Assembly: GCA_964036275.1 (NCBI GenBank)
Contig: OZ038438.1
Location: 7,446,978-7,510,977 of the forward strand
Reading direction: 5' to 3'
DNA: 64,000 nucleotides
Origin: Litoditis marina
Lineage: Eukaryota > Nematoda > Chromadorea > Rhabditida > Rhabditidae
Under the pieces are notes generated by a model that was given only the letters and a program-made list of their open reading frames with translations, was not told the origin of the DNA and did no database searches. Numbering within the stretch: position 1 is the stretch's first letter; every line of letters starts with the position of its first letter. Of this stretch, positions 47,594-60,371 are shown piece after piece. The position numbers and the translations under genes are program-made.

Positions 47594-48124
47594 CTGAACG
47601 GATTAATATACTTGAAACAACAATAAGCACCTACTGTGTAACTGTAACTAAACTGGACACAGCCTTACTAACTCACTACAAATCTCAGTTAGTAAAATGT
47701 CAGGTAAATGTCAGACCGCAGAGAGATTAGCAATAATGAAGTTCGCAATCAGCTACAGGTTGCGTCACAACAAGATACGTTTTCTGAACTATGCTATTTC
47801 CGTTATTATGAATTATGATATATTATTTGTACTGTAAAATAAAATAAAAACATTACATATTATAAAAACGTAACGAAATTTTAGCCAGGGGGGCGCGTCG
47901 TGAATATTTGCTCTGCTACTACAGTACCTTGATTTTACCACGTCAAACTAACCTTTAAGTTTAAGTTTTTTTAATTCAAAAAGCTTCGTTCAAAACGCCT
48001 ATACGATACTTATTATACTATTTATATCCGCCTTGCTTTGATTGATTGATTGATTGATATCGCACTATAATATATTGTTGTTTTTCTCAGTATAGTTTTC
48101 AGATTATCTTGGGTGCTTGCCAGT
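47594..48124. promoter_or_regulatory. Divergent promoter region of DDX52 and ERp44
   Basis: 530 bp between two divergent starts, AT-rich. It has a (GATT)4 microsatellite at 48039-48058. 3' splice sites abut both starts: TTCAG/ATG for DDX52, and GTTTTCAG ending at 48102 before the ERp44 ATG at 48125. No further gene seen. Confidence 0.6.
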
Positions 48125-51100
48125 ATGCGGGAGTTTGTATTGTTATTGATAGCCAGCCTTTGTTCGGCGAAAGTTATTCAATTGGATAGTGGCAATATCG
48201 AAGAGACTCTGAGTAAGTTCTTTGCTGATATTGTTGTGCTCTCCAATGCGGTTCTCTTTATTCCAGCACATTGCGAAATAGTCGACAGTATGAAACCAAA
48301 AAGACAGCATCTCAAAGTACACGAGAGCGTTGTATCCATACACCGCCAAGGGCCTTAATCCTTCAAAATTCTCGCGACCCCTCCGTGTTTTCTCGTGTCG
48401 CGACCCCCCCAAAACGGCGATATTCAACTAATTTCCGTACGATTATAGCTGATTTTGTATGAAAATCGTTAGTTGACAGTTCGCGACCCCTACTTTTCAC
48501 AAGAATTTGTTCGCGACTCCCCCCTTTATGAGAGGCCTTGGCGGTGTATGGTTGTATCGTACCATCGCTCCCTTTTCATCAACTATGCGTTCGTCGCCCC
48601 TTCTTCAATTTCTCCCGCACCTATGGTTAGGACAGATATGCTCATCTTGCCTATGGTTAGGATAGATACGCTCATAAGTTTCAGTCCAAGGACATGGCGG
48701 CGCGCTATCAAAGTGCTAAGCAGGGAGGCTTACTAATGCGAATTCAGTACTCATTAGTAGCGATTTGTTTCAGTAAAGCAGTAATAGGCCAACCAGTAAC
48801 TATCATTCGGTTATTAAACAACTACGCCGAGGTCTATAAACGATAAAAACAAATTGTCACTAAGCCGCTAGTGAACGACTACTAGCGGTTCGAGGGACCT
48901 ACTAATTACCGCACCTACCGCACCACCGCAAATTTGCGTATTTTTTTCAAAAAAATTAAAATCTCCAATTTTGCAAACAAAATAGTTTCTAAGGCATAAA
49001 TCCTATTCTTTCACAGGGAATAAAAACCGCTAGTTGACAGCAAAGTTACTGCAGTTCTACCCCGGTTTGACTGCCGATTTACCGCTGGTAGTACCGCGGT
49101 ACTACCAGGGGTAAATCTGCAGTAAACCCGCAGTAACTGCGCAGTAAACTAATTGATATTCAAATCTACCACAAATAATCTAAAATAATAGTTTTTCAAA
49201 AAATTGTTCCATTTAACGCAATAGGAGCGCTCCATGCATCCTATCAACATCAAAGGAAAATAGGATACCTCTCTGTTCTCGAAAAGTACCTCAAACTTGG
49301 GTAATTAAACCGAAATCAACTCAAACCTCAACGACTAGTGATGGAGAAGTCCGTACTTAAGTAAGGGCGGAAAATATTTTTTTCAAAATTCGTTTTTAAG
49401 GGTGAAAATGCATTCAATTTCCCAATATGCATGAATATTAATTGCACATCAGGATATCGGAACGAATTTTTGGACAATCATGATTTGGTGAAGAAATTGA
49501 GGTTATGAGCCATAACTATGGAAGTTCTTCTCGTAAATTTCCATTATATGGTTTTCCATCATGATTTGCTAAGTAAAATGTCAATTCGTTCATTTCAAAC
49601 GATTGAATACTCATATTGTAGAAATGCAGTTGTCAGGAACTCATCATAACGATCGAAAAAAAAGTTGAACTGTCAGACTTGAAAAAAATTATCTGCTCAT
49701 TTTCTCGAAACTGATTTGTATAATCTCCGATACGTTTATCTCTTCAGTTTTTGCGTTATAATATTGCATTTCCACACGAAGCACGCACTTTTGAATAGTT
49801 TACTATGAATATATGCGGGTTTACTGCACGTTTACTGCGGATCTACTGCACGTTTACTGCGGATCTATCACGGGTTCGCCTTACTACGGGTTCACTGCGG
49901 ATTTAACCCTGGTCACAAAATTCCTATGTTTCATCACTTCAGATACAGCAAGTCTGAAAATGATGTCTAGTTACCGATCACAATGAGTTTATTCCCTTTT
50001 TCTGCAAAATTCGGTCAGTGTATTTGTTTAGAGATTCTTTCAGTTCTTTCTGCAAGTATGAGCTATTCAACCTGAAATATTTGGTGGATTTCAATTTTAG
50101 CTCAAAATTGACAATCATTGCCAATGAACAAGCGAGCACAAATCTCTAACTCTATTATGGTAATCCTTTTTTGTTACCTCTCACTTTTCCACGGGAATAA
50201 ATTTTTCATATAAGTTGCTAGTGGAGCAAACGCTAGCATAATGTGTACTCAGTGCTTCTCTTCTGATAAGCAGTTTCTTCTATACATTCGATAACTCACT
50301 AATATGACATGAAGGCATAAAACAATTTGAAGAATACACAACAGAAAACGAAAATGCCATACTGAAAGCGTGTTCTTCTAGTGAGAAAGTTCCACAGAAA
50401 GTTTTCTCGAGATCACTATTGTTGTTTTCAAGTGAAAAGAATAGGGTTTATGCTTTAAAAACTATTTTGTTGGCAAAATTGAAGATTTTGGATTTTTTGA
50501 AAAAAATACGCAAATTTCCGGTGGTGCGGTACGGTGCGGTATTTCCCCCGGTGCGGTAGGTGCGGTAATTAGTAGGTCCCGCGGTTCGAGCGGAAGGTTA
50601 GCAGCCGTTTTGGTAGCATTTTAGTAGGCGGGCAATTCCTATGAACATATCTCAGCTTTGATAGGAAGGCTTTCACCTTTGGAAAGGTAAATTTATATTT
50701 TGACTACATTTTCCATCTAGGCCATTGCTCTTGCTCGCGCGCGTATTCTTGTACTATTAGTAGTCGAGTAGTTTCCGTTCAATTAGCTTTATTTCCAGAA
50801 ACCAACGAAATAGTGTTTGTCAATTTCTATGCCGATTGGTGTCGATTCTCTCAACAGCTGAAGCCTATATTCCTCGAGGCTAGTGTTGGGTTTGAAGTAA
50901 GTTTTTAAAGCTTTTCAAGATTAATGTTTTTTTGTAATAACCGGTGACAAAAAATATTATCTTTCATTCGAAAGTGTACTGCGAGCACGTCTATTTGCGA
51001 CATATTTGAATGTAATGCTTCCAGGTTACGAACTTTATTTGCATTACCTTTTGAATCTTCTCTTATAGGGTCATCAACCAGGAAAGATTGCTTGGGCTTC

Positions 51101-54100
51101 AGTTGACGCCGATCGACAACGTAAGGCTATGTAATTATATTGTTAGTCATGTATTGAGTGTGGCCTCAATTATGGGGCTTTATCTATCATAGCGTCTTAT
51201 CTCGTAGTCAGTGGTATCTCTCAGGATCTTGTTCATACAAGCACATTATTTTTTGTGACATAATTTCAATTAATAGTTTTTCTTCAAAGTTATGGATATT
51301 ATGGCCCTGATACATATATGTTAAAAACTTGCGTATTTGACCTACGCGTCAATTTCTAGATCGAGAATATTTTACTTACATATTATATATTTCAGCCGAT
51401 ATAGCAACGAAATACCATGTCAGCAAATACCCCACACTCAAACTATTCCGCAATGGGGAAATAGTCAAGAAGGAATACAGGTGCGTCTCAGTTCGAAGTT
51501 TTGATGCTAGAAGGGGGAAAACGGACCGCGGGGAAACTCTTAAACGCTTTGTTGGAACATATTAAATATTGTAATGTAATGATTCCCTGGTCTAAAGATC
51601 TCTCTGTCCCTTCACAAAATTCAACATTTCCGTAGAAGACTTACTTGAAAGTTCACTTGAGTTATGCTTATTTACACATCCCAATTTCTTGGTTTGATTT
51701 TTATTTCATTTTATCATTTAGAAGTCAGAGATCCGTTGAGGCACTGACTGAGTTCGTTAACAAACAAATGGATTCTGGACTGATAACCATTTCGAGTGGA
51801 GCCGAGTTGCAAGGAAAGCTCGATGTGAGTTAGTTTATATTGATCAGTGGCGGTATCCCCAAACTGACAAACAATGCGTCTCATTTGTCAATACCACATA
51901 CTGTTCATAATGTTAATCTCACGGCTGTACGTTATTACGTCGAACTCTGTCAAAAATTTACTACATTTTTTTCTTCAAATTTCTAGTGAATATCCTAGTT
52001 TAAATTTCTAACGTTGATTTTCAGAACAAAAAACGTAACACCATTGGACTTTTCCCTACTCCCGAGGGCCCAGCTCATGATAATTTCAAAAAGGTTGGCT
52101 TATTTACGCACTCGACGCTGTCTGATCTGCTTTGGTGTAGTTTACATAACATACAATACACCATCACTGATATATCGCAATATAAAAAAAAATTTCTGTA
52201 CCGGAACATTGCACAGAACAATTGGTCAGAACAGCGAAAAGGCGTGTTTTTTAACGTTAGTATTGGTTTTTCTGTGAGCCTCGTGTAGAAATCGTTGAGA
52301 GAAAACGCAACCGAAGGGTCAGTGGTTTATCAATTCATCCAGTGGCCGTATTAACCAATCCCCTGGAAGCTAAAATACCTTGCTGCGGTAGGTAGAGCAC
52401 GAAAAAGAGTGGGCTGGTGAGGAGGGTCCAGACGCGCGGGAACCTTTTTTTAGCTTCCCGCGACATTGGTGAATACGGCCACAGGGTGTCAAAGTAGACT
52501 TCGAAACTTGACAACGATAATGTAATGTTTGTTTGGATCTTCTCATATCGTTTGGTTCCAGCTGGCTTCAATTCTTCGCGAGGAGTGTCCATTTTTCCTA
52601 GGAACTGGCCCTGCATTCGCTCCACAGACCACTCAAGGCCCGAGAATCGCGTTTAGACCAGCTAATGTGAGCATTTTTGCTGTTAAACGCGTTGCTAATT
52701 ACTTATGCCATTTTTAACTAGTTTTTGTTTTCAGTCGCAAGAAGAGCAAGTATTCGCTGGGGACGCCAATAATTTTGATGCCCTCAAGTAAGTTAATTTT
52801 CCCTGTCGAGTCAGTTTATATTTTATGCGCCCAAGTGTGAGAAAATTTGCAAGTTAGATCCTTTTTCTCCCTCTTTTCAGATCGTGGTTGACAGAAAAGT
52901 GCATTCCACTTGTGCGCGAGATCACCTTCGAAAACGCTGAGGAACTGACGGAGGTTATATTTCATTTATTTTCTCATTATTCCAGTTTTTGATGCTTCTA
53001 TGACGCTCTTTCAACCTTTGTGCTAATTATACATACGTGTTGAATTATGAGGTAGAGACACAAAATCGGTTATCAGTAAATTATATGTGGTCAATTAGTA
53101 TAGAGTTTAAATATTTGCCGTTTGAGGAATATATCAACATGGAGGTACGAGTTCTTATCGTGAAATCCCCCACCCCCGTTCAACCAACTTCTATTTCTAA
53201 TGGAAATTACGAAAATTCCTCGCTGGAAGATAAATTTGCTTGCAGGAGGGAATTCCGTTTTTAATCCTGTTCAAGCGGCCGGATGATACGAACAGTGAGA
53301 AACTTTTCACGGATGCCGTTATCAGAGAGATTCCCGACCAAAAAAGTGAGCTCGATTGATCTGGTTTATAATTGTTCTGCAGTAAGGTTTTCTAGACGTG
53401 AAACTATTAAATATTATGTTTTTTGCTTCAGCTGCTGTTAATTGTCTGGTTGCTGACGGAAAACGGTTTGCTCATCCTCTTCACCATCTTGGAAAATCAG
53501 AAGCAGATCTTCCTGTAATTGCCATCGATTCATTCCGTCATATGTACTTGTTCCCTAACACCAACGATCTCAAGTGAGTTGCTAATTTCTCATTGAATCA
53601 CAAACAAGGTTAACCGTAGTTCTTTGTATCATTCAAAAGTTTTCCTCTGAAATTTTCAATTTGAAAACACCTCAATGATCTTATATAGTTTTGGAACCCA
53701 CGTGCGTTCATTAGTCGATTTATTTTTCAGTACGCCCGGCAAGTTACGACAGTTTGTACTGGATCTTCATAGCGGAAAGTTGCATCGCGAGTTCCATCAC
53801 GGACCGGATCCAGCTGAGGTTACACAGGCCCCCGACCTAGTTAGACTCTTTTCATTCTGTTATTTGTGTACCTAACACACAGTTGCATGGACTGATTTGT
53901 TTTCGTTGCTGCTTGCAATCGTCTGTCCGGTTTTGCTGTTTCTCTTTCTGATGCGTACACTGGTGCACTCCTAACAGATGAAATGAGATTGCTACAATAA
54001 CAATAGGATTGTCTTCTACTTTCTGAAATAGATGCTTTATTCTTGTACGTTTCTGCATTTTATGTGGGGAACAGATATTCACGAGTCTCTGGTAAACGTG

Positions 54101-54283
54101 GGTGTTTTTCTTGATTTTTGGTATGTTGCATGTGTATGTGTTTATTCCTGTGTTGCCAGTTGAAATGATAGTTAATATTTTCAGAACAATCAGATTGGAG
54201 ATACTCAACCTCCTCCGAGCGTTTTTGAGAAACTGAAGCCATCTCAGAACAGATACACCATCTTGGACAAGGACGAGCTGTAA
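48125..54283 (+). CDS. erp-44: ERp44, ER thioredoxin-domain chaperone
   Basis: Thioredoxin-fold protein of the ER-Golgi intermediate compartment that retains Ero1 and unassembled secretory proteins through mixed disulphides. Exons: 48125-48212, 50799-50896, 51069-51120, 51396-51480, 51722-51824, 52025-52093, 52562-52666, 52735-52787, 52881-52953, 53246-53345, 53432-53573, 53731-53818, 54185-54283; 384 residues. Signal peptide MREFVLLLIASLCSA is followed by the mature thioredoxin domain, with FVNFYADWCRFS carrying the ERp44 CRFS active site (single cysteine) and YPTLKLFRNG with the cis-proline. Later domains include FAGDANNFDALKSWLTEKC, EGIPFLILF and HMYLFPN. The C-terminus is KDEL, the ER-retrieval signal (RDEL in human). 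The first intron is 2.6 kb and holds two mobile elements and a 30-bp duplication. Confidence 0.97.
48336..48551. mobile_element. 216-bp MITE with 6-bp target duplication
   Basis: Ends CCATACACCGCCAAGGGCC and GGCCTTGGCGGTGTATGG are inverse repeats with one gap. TTGTAT flanks both sides (48330-48335 and 48552-48557), a 6-bp target site duplication. The interior has three or four CGCGACCCC blocks and no gene. First intron of ERp44; it creates the false extension of the first ERp44 exon frame. Confidence 0.85.
48620..48676 (+). repeat. 30-bp direct duplication
   Basis: CCTATGGTTAGGACAGATAT and its near copy CCTATGGTTAGGATAGATAC are adjacent in the first ERp44 intron. Confidence 0.85.
48894..50580. 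mobile_element. 1.69-kb long-TIR transposon, Mutator-like, non-autonomous
   Basis: The left end (48894 to about 49015) and the right end (about 50434 to 50580) are long imperfect inverted repeats beginning GGGACCTACTAATTACCGCA and rich in GGTGCGGT. GCGGTTCGA is present immediately outside both ends (48885-48893 and 50581-50589), a 9-bp target duplication. Long TIRs with a 9-bp duplication are typical of Mutator-like elements. The right TIR carries about 25 extra bases (one more GCGGT-type unit). The interior has GCAGTAAAC/GTTTACTGC arrays near 49048-49150 and 49813-49910. No transposase-sized frame exists. It sits in the first ERp44 intron. Confidence 0.88.
52341..52486. repeat. 146-bp MITE with GTGGCCGTATT ends
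   Basis: AGTGGCCGTATTAACCAATC at the left and GATT-like ATTGGTGAATACGGCCAC at the right are inverse. The pairing extends inward through GGAAGCTAAAA and TTTTAGCTTCC, about 36 bases in all. Intron of ERp44 between exons 6 and 7. Confidence 0.8.
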
Positions 54284-54899
54284 TCGTTATGCGTGTGTCT
54301 TAGCTAGGTTGTTTTCTCGTTGCCATGTACATTTTTGTCTGCCATATTCTAAATATGTTTGAGCAATGTGTGTAAAGTTGATTTGCCAACATTAGCCTTT
54401 GTTTATAACTAATACTATTTATTTCTGTTATCTTTTTTGTAGTCAAGGCGAGACCTGTTGATCCATAGTCAGAATATCAGGTAGTTTTATGCACGAAATC
54501 TCGTGCCGCATACTCCTTCTTGGATATGTTTTTCGAAGCTCAGCTCAGCTTTATTTTTTAGGTTCTGGTTTTATTGGGAATTCTATGCATGACTGTGATT
54601 TTGTGAAGTATTCAGTGTACTTTCTTTCGGATAAATATTTTTGATAATTCGCTCTTGTTTCAATTATCCTGGTAAACCTCCGTTTTATCTGTGATGAAGT
54701 CCACTGATTCGAATACATAAAGCTAACGCTGTCTCGGGTGAACATGTCAACTTCTCACAGGGGTATCTCAATGAACGTGGGTACCAATCTTATAGTAGAT
54801 GGCTGTGCTATTGACATTGGCATCAATGGGAAAGGTAGATTATATGTAGCTCGGAATATTTGAGTTTGTAGCGCACGAGGTTTTGTTTCAGGTCTTTAG
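54284..54899 (+). other. Spacer between ERp44 and coq-1
   Basis: 616 bp on the same strand as both genes, with the ERp44 3' UTR. Two acceptors precede the coq-1 ATG: TTTGTTTCAG ending at 54890 and CTTTAG ending at 54899. No gene seen. The distance is long for a nematode operon but would not exclude one. Confidence 0.55.
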
Positions 54900-57702
54900 A
54901 TGATAATGAGCACGGCAGGGTTCCGGTCGTCAATAGCTATGATCAGGAGTCTGTCTACACAAAATGCTCAAAGGAGGAAAGCTACGCTGCCGACGTTTGC
55001 AACGGAAAGAATACGAGATATGCAAGTGGGTTGACTGCGGTTATTTCTTTCTCACATTCGTATTTGTTAAAGTAAACGATAACAGTTATTGTAGTTTGTA
55101 TACTTGTTTTGCAGTTGGAAATAGCATCTCAATTCGTATCCGATATTCCTCATCCGTCTTCCGCAATTCCCACGTCGAGCTCTCAGTTCAACAGTAATCT
55201 GGAGAGGATGGCAAAATATTATTTTGAGCAGGTGAGTATAGTTATTTATAATATATAACCATGGGCCTATTCCCTTCATGCCCTCTGTAGCTAATAATTG
55301 CATTCTATTGTCTGCTAATCATGGAGCAAATGTTTTCTCAACCTCCATTCCGTTCACCCAGGAAATTAGACGGACACGTTATTGAACAGTTCATTCGTCT
55401 CGTTCATACGTGTTGAAAGTTTTATCTAAAGCAACTGAAACTCTATTCAATTATTAAAACATATTCCTTATTCAAAATTTGCCTAAATATTGTATTTGGG
55501 TTTAGTGAAGACGGTCATTGGTATCTTAATCTTTGCGATTTCAGGGTGGTAAAATGTTTCGACCAACCGTTGCGCTTCTGATGGCTAATGCTTGTAATCT
55601 TGCCGTGCACGGATCGAAAGTCACCTCGTAGGTCACATCTCAACTATCCACGAATTGTAAACGTTTCCTATTTTTTTATGTTAGTGATAGTGGTTGCTTA
55701 TATAGGATAATAGTCAATATGTGATACGCGGTCATTGCTTCTTTATCATGTTTAGGCATTCGAGATCTACCTGACAGTCTACGAAACTTTACTTTCATCA
55801 CAGGTTAGAGTGTGATATTTCGTCGAACCAGTACAAGATTGGCATGATCAGCGAGATGATACACACGGCTAGTCTTGTGCATGACGATGTTATTGATGGA
55901 GCCGACACTCGGAGAGGCAATGCTTCGGTCAATGCCGTGTGGGGAAACAAAATGGTTAGTATCAGATTTCTCCAATTTTTCACTCATTGTTTTACGTTTC
56001 GATTTGGAAGCAGGTTTTTTACATTTGCTGTTTCGCAGAAGCTTATGTATATGCGTATATGTGCTTGTGAGAAATTACAGAAGAGGTTCGCGTAATTTTT
56101 TGACTTGTAAGCGTTTTGGAGAAGATTTTTGATGTTATCTAAATGTATATTGCACTTAACCGAAAACAAGTTCAAGAAATGTATTTCTTTTTGATTTTCT
56201 TCAGAAAATAAGGGTCAGAATGTGATGAATGGTTGGAAAGGCGTAGAATGTGTAAGGTGATGAACACACTTCGCAGGACACAACATCGTATATTCTTTTC
56301 AGGCAGTTCTCGTAGGAGATTTCATTCTTGCACGCGCCACTCAAGTTCTCTGCTCGATTGGAAAACCTGATGTTATATCGGTGATGGCTTCCATCATCGA
56401 AGACCTTGTTATGGTATGTTTCACACTAAAGATTCTATCAATTCTTTTTACAAGAAAACTTTATGTCACAGTTTTGTTTGGTATTTTTCACTCATATTAT
56501 AATTTTTGTCAGGGTGAATTCATGCAAATGACTGCGAAGGCTGAAGTAACCGATGATCTTCTCGATAAATACATGCTGAAGACGTATAAGAAAACTGCCA
56601 GCCTGTTCGCCAACAGTTGCAAAAGTGTTGCAATTTTAGCAGGTGATTTCTCAGAAAAGATTGCAATACTAGTTTAAAACTAGTTGAACAACATGTTGTT
56701 TGCTTGTACCCTTTTGTCTTCTTTTTACGTATCGATTGATGAGAATGATCAATGATCACAAAGTCTGTCAATTATTTTGATAGTAAAAGTGTAAAGATGA
56801 ACCTTTTTATTATTACAGACGCAGACAGTGATATGGAGTGGCGCGCGTCAGAGTATGGTCGTCATCTCGGGTTAGCCTTCCAGCTGGTGGACGATCTTCT
56901 CGATTTCGTCTCCTCGTCGACGGATATGGGAAAACCCGTGGCTAGCGACCTGAAACAGGGTTTGTCGTTTTGCTCTCAGCGTCTGCTGGTCTAAGCCTTA
57001 TTACAAAATCCTTGAGTTGTATGACCAAGATCACCGAAAATAACTCGTCTCCACTAGCCCTATGTCGATAGTTTTGAGAAGTGGTAGATGTTTGAGATTG
57101 GGCCGAATCCAAATTTTGGCACGGTCTTGACATGTAGGCATACAGGCGACTTCAATGGGTGTAGAAATTTGATAATGTTCTAACTGTTTTACCAATACGA
57201 CGTTTCGTAGCCTATATTACGTACGGTGTATACAGGTCTCTCAACCGGTCCGGTAATATTTGCTGCCCGAGAAATTCCCGAATTACAAGTACTAATGGCT
57301 CGGAAATTCTGCAATGAAGGTGACAGCGAGAGAGCTAGAGACCTGGTGTTATCGTCAGACGGACTGGAGAAGACTCGAGATCTCGCCCGCAGTCATTCTT
57401 TGGAAGCGGCAAGGCTGGTAGGTTGAAATATGTTTGTTGAAGTTATAATGATTATCAATGACATATGGGGAAATTTCCTCGTTATCAAAGTCTATGGCGT
57501 TATTCATAGTTACATCGTGACATTAGAAAAACATTTTTAGTCAACACTGCCAAGGTCAGAGTTTACAAGAGAAATGATATTATACATTTCTTAAGCATGT
57601 ACCCATAAACAATTTTTACAGGCAGCCACGTTTCCGAATATAGAAGGAGTCTCAGACATTTTAGTCGAAATAGCCCTTTCACAACTGGAGAGAGAATCGT
57701 AG
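54900..57702 (+). CDS. coq-1: Polyprenyl diphosphate synthase subunit 1 (PDSS1/COQ1)
   Basis: Mitochondrial trans-prenyltransferase that makes the ubiquinone side chain from IPP and an allylic primer; in worms and animals it works with a PDSS2-type partner. Exons: 54900-55025, 55115-55231, 55545-55627, 55804-55954, 56303-56413, 56513-56642, 56819-56959, 57236-57417, 57622-57702; 373 residues. The N-terminus ([20 protein letters not shown]) is a basic, Ser-rich mitochondrial targeting sequence. [13 protein letters not shown] is the IPP-binding region. [15 protein letters not shown] is the first Asp-rich motif (DDxxD type) and [11 protein letters not shown] the second. GEFMQM and the C-terminal REIPELQ and [16 protein letters not shown] segments also match the family. 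Shorter than human PDSS1 (415), mostly at the N-terminus. Confidence 0.96.
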
Positions 57703-60267
57703 AAAACATTTATGCTACTTGCATGTTGTATTAAATTTTAGGCAGTAGTGATTGTTCATATAGTTTATAATAGGATCAAGGGGTATCTGCTCAGGTGTTA
57801 GGTACACGATACTTGTGAAAACAAGGTAAAAAAAGAGTGCTATTCACCAAATTCAAAACGGGATTGTTTTGAAATTTCGATTATTATTGAGATACACGAA
57901 ATAGGTTAAATTTTATGTAATATTGTTTTTTACTTGTTATACATGTTGATCTGGTAAATTTGTTGTCCGGTTCTTGTTAGGTTTTCGAGTGTTAGTTAGT
58001 TAGTTTAGTTTTCACGCATTTTCAAGTCAAAGCATTATATACTCTGTAGTCAAGAATTATATTTCATGTTTCGTACCCTTTTGGCTGTCTTTGGCCGTAT
58101 TTTTAGATTCACATATTTTCTATTAACAAGCAGATATACATTTATTTTTTGTGTTCTGTAAATTGTTTTGAAGCGGATTTTGTGACTCAATCCTGAACAA
58201 CATCACGACTTATTTCCAATATCGTCAGTCACAGTCACAATGAGAGTGTTATGAATCTCAGCAGAATGGTAAAGGGTTAAGAAATGGTAATATTTTGTAA
58301 AGATATATATGCTCACCATCAGGCTGCAGATTTATTCATACACATTATGTTCCACGGGCTACACAGATTTCGAAATAGATGATAGAAAAAAGAAGAATAT
58401 AAAAAATGAAAGAAAATGAACAATTTAACACCTCGAGCTAGTAGATGTTGGAGAGATGCACGTTGCAAGGGAGCAAACTACAATGTTGAGAAGAGCAAGT
58501 GTTGAGACAGACAACATCGAAGATGTTCAATGATTCTTCGAAACGAGGTTTATGCTCGCGTTTGTAGTTTTCGAAGCGTCACAAGGTCGTTATTCGTAGA
58601 TGTTGCAAACTACAACTCAGATTTGATCAGGAGGGAACATTTCCTATAATTTTGTAACTTGTTACGATTAGTATGAATATATAACTACTACCCCTTTCTT
58701 TGTATATGCGCGATAAACTTCATAGTATTATAAGATGAGAACATGCAATGTTTAGCTTGCTTTTTCCAAGCGAAGCGTGTTTATATTGGGTTGTTCAGGA
58801 TTGTAGTTTGATGTCGCTGTGTTTTAGTCGTAACAATAATATTTTCAAAACAAGCTCTCTAATGCGGAATCAACCTTTTGTTATAAAGTTCATTGCGCAT
58901 AGAGCAAATCACGAAAATTAGTGAATTGTAAATAAAACTAAATAAATTGTCACAAAATTGTGTGGCAAAATTATATTATAAATTTGTGCTGATCAAACTA
59001 CGACTCAGATGTCAACCCCTATAGGAAGAGGGACCACAAACAGTATTTCCTAGACCAAATAGATTTATTGTTCGTTTATTACGTAGTTTTAATCATATAA
59101 GTGAATTTCTCACATTGTTTGTATGCTTATTTGCTTTTCCCAAACAAATCTTGAGTTGAGAAAAGTTTCCAGTTTAGTCCGGAACAAAATGTGGCCCTGC
59201 AAAGTATCCAATCAGTGTAAAGGTGTACGAGTAAATTCAATTAATGTTGTTAAATAAGTTTGAATAGAAATAGCGCAGAATGTCAAATGAGTTCCAACAG
59301 AAATATCTCAAAAAAATCCGGATAGAGCCACCATTCCTCTTTGGTTCTGGTGTTTACATTCGTCAAACATGTCTTCCAAATCAAATATGGGTTAATGCAT
59401 GATGTGTACAGATTGTGGACATTCGTAGAAAAATGATATCATTATGACGACATTCTAGATGTACATTTTTGCTCATTTGCCGCCTTGTAAGAGTGAAGTG
59501 GTTGATTGGTTTCCGGTATGCGATTGGCTACTCTCTCCATCATTTCAACGCCGTTTATTTTGAGAACAGTATCTAATTGTGAAAGCACTTGTTCTAGAGA
59601 ATTAGTTGTACATGTATTATTAGATTGGGTTGATAACTTCAGATGGCAAGGTCAGCATCGTGAGCATAAATTGTGAAAAAAATATTCAGAAAAAATATTC
59701 CAGCAAAAAGTTAAACGTAGAGTGAAGTTGAACTGTATACTAGAAAGTGAGTGGAATAATCACGTAATACGTGAAGACAAAACAGAACGTGTGCAGTTTT
59801 TAAATGTCACGTTTCTTTCGAACGTGCTTCACGTGCTCTACGTATTCGTGCCACTTAGCAGAATAGAGTACGGATGAGTACATCACAGGATCGTCTCACG
59901 TAGGTGTATATCGTCATTTGGGAAGGGTTTAGTAGGCATCCCCGGCGTGTTAGCTGCTTATCTTCCTGAGTGCTTTCGCCCAACAGTAAATTGGTATCGC
60001 CTATTCCACTTGCAATCCCTACAGTAATAAGTGAAAACTTCGGTATTTCAGTTGTACCATTATTACTACAAACTACAAACTGACCGAATGATTTTCGTTC
60101 CGAGAATAGTCATCTGAATATACCGCTGCGTGCTGTGAGGGGTTACGAATGGGTGGAATAAGTTCGGGTTCGCTTAGGGGAGAGTGGTTTGATACTAGAC
60201 ATCTAGCTCCGAATCGCTGTGTTGGTAGCTTTATCCGGTCGCGTTTCGGCCGTGAATTTGAAAACAG

Positions 60268-60371
60268 TTAATGTGCTCCAAGCTCCAATGTCAACGCTTC
60301 AGTCCTTTAAACTGCAATACATTCTTCAATTGCAGTTTGAAGGACTGACGCGCTGAGATTGGAGCACATAA
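60268..60371. repeat. 104-bp hairpin element
   Basis: TGTGCTCCAAGCTCCAATGT at the left pairs with the inverse of GAGATTGGAGCACATAA at the right, and the inner arms CAGTCCTTTAAACTGCAAT / ATTGCAGTTTGAAGGACTG pair around a loop of about 10 bases. Almost the whole element can form one stem. Confidence 0.8.

Noticed and set aside
52335..52625. 96-codon minus-strand frame
   Set aside because: It covers the MITE at 52341-52486 plus the reverse of an ERp44 exon; no protein features.
54851..54889. Operon between ERp44 and coq-1
   Set aside because: The 616-bp spacing is longer than typical and no poly(A) signal close to the coq-1 acceptor was found, so it was not claimed.
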